From contig CANKXJ010000024.1 of assembly GCA_947487595.1 (NCBI GenBank), positions 1 through 10,517 of the forward strand: a DNA stretch of 10,517 nt, given 5' to 3'. Under the pieces are notes generated by a model, which saw only the letters and a program-made list of their open reading frames with translations, was not told where the DNA came from and ran no database searches. The first letter of the stretch is position 1; the number at the start of each line of letters is the position of its first letter. Shown piece by piece: positions 6,840-10,517 of the stretch. The stretch is from Actinomycetota bacterium. GTDB lineage: Bacteria > Actinomycetota > Actinomycetes > Nanopelagicales > Nanopelagicaceae. Position numbers and translations under genes: made by a program.

Positions 6840-8591
6840 TTAGCCTACCTGAGGCGCTGCTTTAGGGGCGCCATCAATACCGCTCTCCTTGCGTTGCGCC
6901 GTAGTAATAGGAGTTGGAGCACCAGTTAATGGGTCTCCACCGCTTGCAGTCTTTGGAAAAGCAATAACTTCACGGATCGAATCTGAACCGGTGAGCAAAG
7001 CACACACGCGATCAAGACCCAATGCAATTCCTCCATGCGGAGGTGGTCCGTAGTTGAAGGCTTCTAATAAGAAACCAAATTTGCTTTGTGCTTCTTCATC
7101 ACTTAAACCAATAACGCTGAAGACATCTTTTTGTATTTGGCGATCATGGATACGTATTGATCCACCACCTAATTCAGTACCATTTAAAACAATGTCATAG
7201 GCATAGGCAAGAGCTGATGCTGGATCCTTAGCAAATGTCTTTGCAAACTCTGGCTTAGGTCCAGTAAATGGGTGGTGAACGGCAGTCCAGCCACCATTAT
7301 CAGTAGGCTCGAACATAGGTGCATCAACAACCCACAGGAACTCCCACTTATCTGCTGGAATTAAATTGCAACGCTTACCAACCTCTAAACGAACCGCACC
7401 TAGCAAATTCAACGATGCAGTGCGCTCACCTGCAGCAAAGAAGATTGCATCTCCGAGCTTTGCTCCAGCCGCTGCTGCAATTCCTGCAGATTCTTGTTCT
7501 GAAAGATTCTTAGCAACCGGTCCGCCTAAAGTTCCATCTTCATTTACCAAGATGTATGCAAGACCCTTAGCACCGCGCGCCTTAGCCCAATCTTGCCAGG
7601 CATCTAGTTCGCGCCGAGGTGAGGCTGCTCCCCCCGGCATAACAACGCTTCCAACATAAGGAGCTTGGAAAACTCTAAAAGTTGTTTGTGCGAAATATGC
7701 AGTGTGTTCAGTAAGTTCATAGCCAAAACGAAGGTCTGGCTTATCTGAACCATAACGAGACATTGCATCGGCATAAGTCATGCGCTGTAATGGAAGTGGA
7801 AGTGTGTAACCAACCGCTTCTTTCCAAATCTTTGCCACAATCTTTTCAGCAACAGCCAGGATATCCTCTTGATCAATAAATGACATTTCAATATCGAGTT
7901 GTGTGAACTCTGGCTGGCGATCGGCTCTAAAGTCCTCATCACGAAAACAACGTGCGATTTGGTAGTACTTTTCCATTCCAGCCACCATCAACAACTGCTT
8001 AAAGAGCTGTGGTGATTGAGGCAATGCATACCAACTACCTGGCTGCAGACGCACTGGAACTAAGAAGTCACGGGCACCTTCTGGTGTCGAACGGGTTAAA
8101 TACGGCGTTTCAATCTCAAGAAAAGCTTCATCTTCCATCACTCTACGGATAACTGAAGTGACCTTAGAACGCAGACGAAGATTTGCAGCTGGCTTTTCAC
8201 GGCGCAAATCTAAATAACGATATTTCAAGCGCACTTCTTCGCTGATATCTGAATCATTTCCTGAATCAACTGGAAAGGGCAACGCCGCAGATTCACTCAA
8301 AACAACAACGGTGTCACCCATAATTTCAATTTCACCGGTCGGAATATTTGTATTTTCATTTCCAGCAGGTCTAGCTAAGACTTCACCAGTGATGAGCAAG
8401 CACCATTCAGCACGCAAGGATCCAGCAATCTCTTCATCTCGAATAACTACTTGAACAGAACCTGAAGAATCGCGTAGATCGATAAAAGCAACACCACCAT
8501 GATCGCGACGCCTGGAAACCCAGCCGGCCAAAGTAACGGTGGTTCCGGCATGGGATTTGCGCAATGAGCCTGCGTCATGAGTTCTTAACAT
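6840..8591 (-). CDS. aspS: Aspartyl-tRNA synthetase, bacterial type, probably non-discriminating
   Basis: Attaches aspartate to tRNA-Asp, and probably also to tRNA-Asn as the first step of an amidotransferase route. It has 583 residues, the usual bacterial length. The N-terminal OB-fold anticodon domain (about 1-105) contains GWVSRRRDHGGVAFIDLRD with H31, and RPAGNEN with G77. The class II core shows YRYLDLRR, QSPQ at 192-195 and motif 2 at FRDEDFRADRQPEFTQLD (R217). The bacterial GAD insertion fills about 280-410, and motif 3 is GIALGLDR (R528). The tail FPKTASGGDPLTGAPTPI is typical. His at position 31 and Gly in the RPxG turn are the residues I recall from non-discriminating AspRS such as that of Pseudomonas aeruginosa, where the E. 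coli enzyme has Leu and Lys. The ATG lies 23 bp after hisS without a well-spaced Shine-Dalgarno sequence. Family certain, tRNA specificity inferred. Confidence 0.97.
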   Translation of the reverse strand: MLRTHDAGSLRKSHAGTTVTLAGWVSRRRDHGGVAFIDLRDSSGSVQVVIRDEEIAGSLRAEWCLLITGEVLARPAGNENTNIPTGEIEIMGDTVVVLSESAALPFPVDSGNDSDISEEVRLKYRYLDLRREKPAANLRLRSKVTSVIRRVMEDEAFLEIETPYLTRSTPEGARDFLVPVRLQPGSWYALPQSPQLFKQLLMVAGMEKYYQIARCFRDEDFRADRQPEFTQLDIEMSFIDQEDILAVAEKIVAKIWKEAVGYTLPLPLQRMTYADAMSRYGSDKPDLRFGYELTEHTAYFAQTTFRVFQAPYVGSVVMPGGAASPRRELDAWQDWAKARGAKGLAYILVNEDGTLGGPVAKNLSEQESAGIAAAAGAKLGDAIFFAAGERTASLNLLGAVRLEVGKRCNLIPADKWEFLWVVDAPMFEPTDNGGWTAVHHPFTGPKPEFAKTFAKDPASALAYAYDIVLNGTELGGGSIRIHDRQIQKDVFSVIGLSDEEAQSKFGFLLEAFNYGPPPHGGIALGLDRVCALLTGSDSIREVIAFPKTASGGDPLTGAPTPITTAQRKESGIDGAPKAAPQVG

Positions 8592-8614
8592 GGTTGCGTT
8601 CTACATCCCTATAG

Positions 8615-9865
8615 TTAAATTGCCTTGATTAATGAGGCAATCTTAACCGATGAAGTGGCGCCAGTTTTCATCTCTTTTAGCTCCACCGTTGCGCTAGAAA
8701 TCTCTGAATCTCCCAAAACGATGACGTAGCGCGCACCGCTTTTATCCGCGCCTTTCATAGCACCCTTCAAGGCCCGATCTCCGAAAGCAATTTCAACACT
8801 CTTTCCCACAGCTCGCAGTTCACCAGCGATTTTCATAGCCATCTCTTTTGCTGCATCACCCAGTGGAATGATGAATAAATCTGATACAAAAGAATTTTCA
8901 TTAATTACGCCCTCGGCCTCTGCAGCAAGCAAGGCTCTATCAACACCTAATCCAAATCCAATTCCAGATAGTGACTGCCCGCCGAGCTCTGCCATAAGAC
9001 CGTCATAGCGGCCTCCTCCACCTATTCCAGATTGGGCACCTAGAAGTTCGTGGACAAATTCGAAAGTCGTTCCGGTGTAGTAATCCAGGCCACGCACCAT
9101 GTGTGGATTGAGTATGTAGGCAATACCTAAGACATCAAGATATCTCGTGACTTGCTCAAAGTGTGACCGCGAACTCTCATTCAAATAATCAATAAGCAAA
9201 GGTGCTTTGGCCATGGCATCTTTTATCTCAGGACGCTTGTCATCAAATAATCGCAGCGGATTGAGGGCTGCCCGCGCACTGGTTGCCTCATCCAATTTCA
9301 TCCCCGCAATAAATTTCACTAAATCAACTCGGTGGTCAGCTCGTGATTGTGCATCTCCTAATGAGGTTATCTCTAAACGATATTTGCTGAGACCAATAGC
9401 TTTGAAACCAGCATCTGCGATGGCAATTACTTCAGCATCAATAGCTGCATCATCTAATCCAATTGCTTCAATACCCACTTGATAGAACTGGCGATATCGC
9501 CCAGCTTGTGGACGCTCTGCTCGAAAGAACTGGCCTGAATACCAAAGTTTGGCTGGTAGTTGACCGCGATCTAATCCATGTTCAATAACTGCGCGCATCA
9601 CGCCTGCAGTTCCCTCTGGACGCAACGTGATGGAGCGATCTCCACGATCTTGGAATGTATACATCTCTTTTGAAACAACATCAGTTGATTCGCCAACACC
9701 GCGAGTAAAAAGTTCTGTATCTTCAAAGACTGGAAGTTCAATTAATTGATAACCCGCTTTACGTGCTGGCTCAATTAAACATTCACGCACAAACTCAAAA
9801 GCTGCAGAGCGCGGTGGAACATACTCACTGACGCCTTTAGGTGCTTGAATCTTTTGCCCGGCCAT
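8615..9865 (-). CDS. hisS: Histidyl-tRNA synthetase
   Basis: Charges tRNA-His with histidine; cytosolic homodimer. It has 416 residues, normal for bacteria. The class II core is complete: a motif 1 region around YQLIELPVFEDTELFTRGVG, the histidine-site stretch LRPEGT at 81-86, and motif 2 with R115, E117 and RPQAGRYRQFYQ at 118-129. The HisRS-specific motif RGLDYYTGTTFEF has the catalytic Arg at 258. Motif 3 is GIGFGLGVDR with R310. The C-terminal anticodon-binding domain begins near residue 325. The ATG at 9865-9863 overlaps the last base of the upstream hydrolase stop (TAATG), so reinitiation is likely, helped by AAAGGG 8 nt upstream. The next gene is aspS, as in many Gram-positive genomes. 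No T-box leader can be judged because the operon start is outside the window. Very confident. Confidence 0.98.
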   Translation of the reverse strand: MAGQKIQAPKGVSEYVPPRSAAFEFVRECLIEPARKAGYQLIELPVFEDTELFTRGVGESTDVVSKEMYTFQDRGDRSITLRPEGTAGVMRAVIEHGLDRGQLPAKLWYSGQFFRAERPQAGRYRQFYQVGIEAIGLDDAAIDAEVIAIADAGFKAIGLSKYRLEITSLGDAQSRADHRVDLVKFIAGMKLDEATSARAALNPLRLFDDKRPEIKDAMAKAPLLIDYLNESSRSHFEQVTRYLDVLGIAYILNPHMVRGLDYYTGTTFEFVHELLGAQSGIGGGGRYDGLMAELGGQSLSGIGFGLGVDRALLAAEAEGVINENSFVSDLFIIPLGDAAKEMAMKIAGELRAVGKSVEIAFGDRALKGAMKGADKSGARYVIVLGDSEISSATVELKEMKTGATSSVKIASLIKAI

Positions 9866-10517
9866 TAGTAGCGCCCTTTAAGAGCAGTTAAATAAGGATT
9901 GCTCTTCTTCTCCGCACCCAAGGTGCTATCGCCATAGTGGCCAGGTAGGACTCTTAAGTGATCTGCCATTGGCATAATTTTTTTTCGCAAAGTTTGCTCC
10001 ATCGCCTCCGCTGAGCCGCCGGGTAGATCAGTGCGACCTATCGAACCAGCAAAGAGCACATCGCCGCTGACTAATAGTTCATCATCGACTACAAAAACCA
10101 AAGAGCCTGGTGTGTGACCAGGGGCGTGGATGGCTTTAAATTTCATGCCTAACAGCTCCACAACTTCCTCATTGCGCAATTCTCTTACATCCCCAGGTTC
10201 AACAAAGTCCATAGCCGATAATGTCGCTGCAAATTCTGGGCTCAAATATCGCTCTGGGTGCGAAAGAGCAATGCGATCAAGTGAGTGAATATAGGCAGGG
10301 ATTGAATATCCATCTGCAATAGGTTGAATAGAGAAGGTGTGGTCGAGATGGCCATGAGTGGCAATCACAGCAACAGGCTTGAGTGAGTGTCTTTTTAGAA
10401 TTTCATCCAACATCGCTGAAACATCGGGCATACCTGGATCGATAACAACGCACTCGCTGCCAGCCTTTGGGGCTATGACCCAACAGTTAGTGGCATACAT
10501 ACGTGCGGCAACAGAGT
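9865..10517 (-). CDS. Metallo-beta-lactamase-fold hydrolase (glyoxalase II-like), 5' end probably cut by window edge
   Basis: Predicted zinc-dependent hydrolase of the glyoxalase II-like branch; the true substrate is unknown. Metal ligands are all visible (numbered from the ATG at 10500): H49, H51, D53 and H54 in THGHLDH, H129 in PGHTPGS, D147 in SGDVLF, and H188 in LPGHYGDST. The GRTDLPGGS and KKSNPYL stretches also match this family. The first ATG inside the window would give 211 residues, but the frame stays open to the edge (SVAAR before that Met). Family members usually have several residues before the TNCYV-like strand, seen here as ATNCWVIAP. I therefore infer that the real start lies beyond base 10517. 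The stop overlaps the hisS start by one base. Actinobacteria commonly carry this hydrolase just upstream of hisS, which hints at a conserved but undefined link. Family confident, start uncertain, substrate unknown. Confidence 0.9.
   Translation of the reverse strand, partial: SVAARMYATNCWVIAPKAGSECVVIDPGMPDVSAMLDEILKRHSLKPVAVIATHGHLDHTFSIQPIADGYSIPAYIHSLDRIALSHPERYLSPEFAATLSAMDFVEPGDVRELRNEEVVELLGMKFKAIHAPGHTPGSLVFVVDDELLVSGDVLFAGSIGRTDLPGGSAEAMEQTLRKKIMPMADHLRVLPGHYGDSTLGAEKKSNPYLTALKGRY
9874..9879 (-). promoter_or_regulatory. Shine-Dalgarno site of hisS
   Basis: AAAGGG on the minus strand lies 8 nt before the hisS ATG, inside the last codons of the upstream hydrolase gene. Together with the TAATG stop/start overlap it supports this ATG as the hisS start. 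Confidence 0.55.

Noticed and set aside
8592..8614. TATAGGGAT sequence between hisS and aspS as an internal promoter
   Set aside because: A lone AT-rich hexamer in a 23-bp gap, with no convincing -35 element; chance is the better explanation.
1..10517. Search for a novel defence, mobile or RNA-based system
   Set aside because: Coding density is almost complete, every gene belongs to a recognised housekeeping family or a known DUF, and no integrase, transposase, repeat array or long untranslated region is present.

Overview
The window is a dense, single-direction block of housekeeping genes. Every supported gene lies on the minus strand, so transcription runs from the right edge (base 10517) to the left edge (base 1). 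In transcription order the genes are: a metallo-beta-lactamase-fold hydrolase (5' end cut by the window), hisS, aspS, a small DUF948-type membrane protein, alaS, ruvX, mltG, aroE, a very small prepilin-peptidase-like protein, and aroC (3' end cut by the window). The two longest non-coding gaps are 47 bp (aroE to peptidase) and 23 bp (hisS to aspS). Several neighbours overlap by 1 to 4 bp. There is no room for, and no sign of, tRNA or rRNA genes, insertion sequences, CRISPR arrays or strong terminators. The set reads as one long operon or at least one co-transcribed block.

The organism is most likely an actinobacterium. The order alaS, ruvX, mltG, aroE, A24 peptidase, aroC, with hisS and aspS upstream, is the arrangement I know from Actinobacteria such as Streptomyces and Mycobacterium relatives. 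The proteins also carry actinobacterial-style motifs: the RRRLGYGRGAR stretch of AroC, the SLTMPLK stretch of AroE and the MESAEIRSRWLRFF start of AlaS. Base composition is, by eye, only in the mid-40s percent GC, gaps are minimal, and some genes commonly found between aspS and alaS in larger actinobacterial genomes (rarA and rpsD, as I recall) are absent. A streamlined, low-GC freshwater planktonic actinobacterium (acI / Nanopelagicales-like) fits well, but this is an inference.

Functionally the block joins three themes. Translation: three class II aminoacyl-tRNA synthetases (HisRS, AspRS, AlaRS). AspRS carries residues typical of the non-discriminating type, which would imply an Asn-tRNA route through GatCAB. 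Envelope: MltG (peptidoglycan strand terminase), the DUF948 membrane-anchored coiled-coil protein and the minimal prepilin peptidase. Central metabolism: AroE and AroC of the shikimate pathway. RuvX contributes a RNase H-fold nuclease linked to rRNA maturation. No undescribed system is evident. The items most worth a second look are the AspRS specificity residues, the 133-residue peptidase with its abrupt start, and the DUF948 gene placed directly between two synthetase genes.
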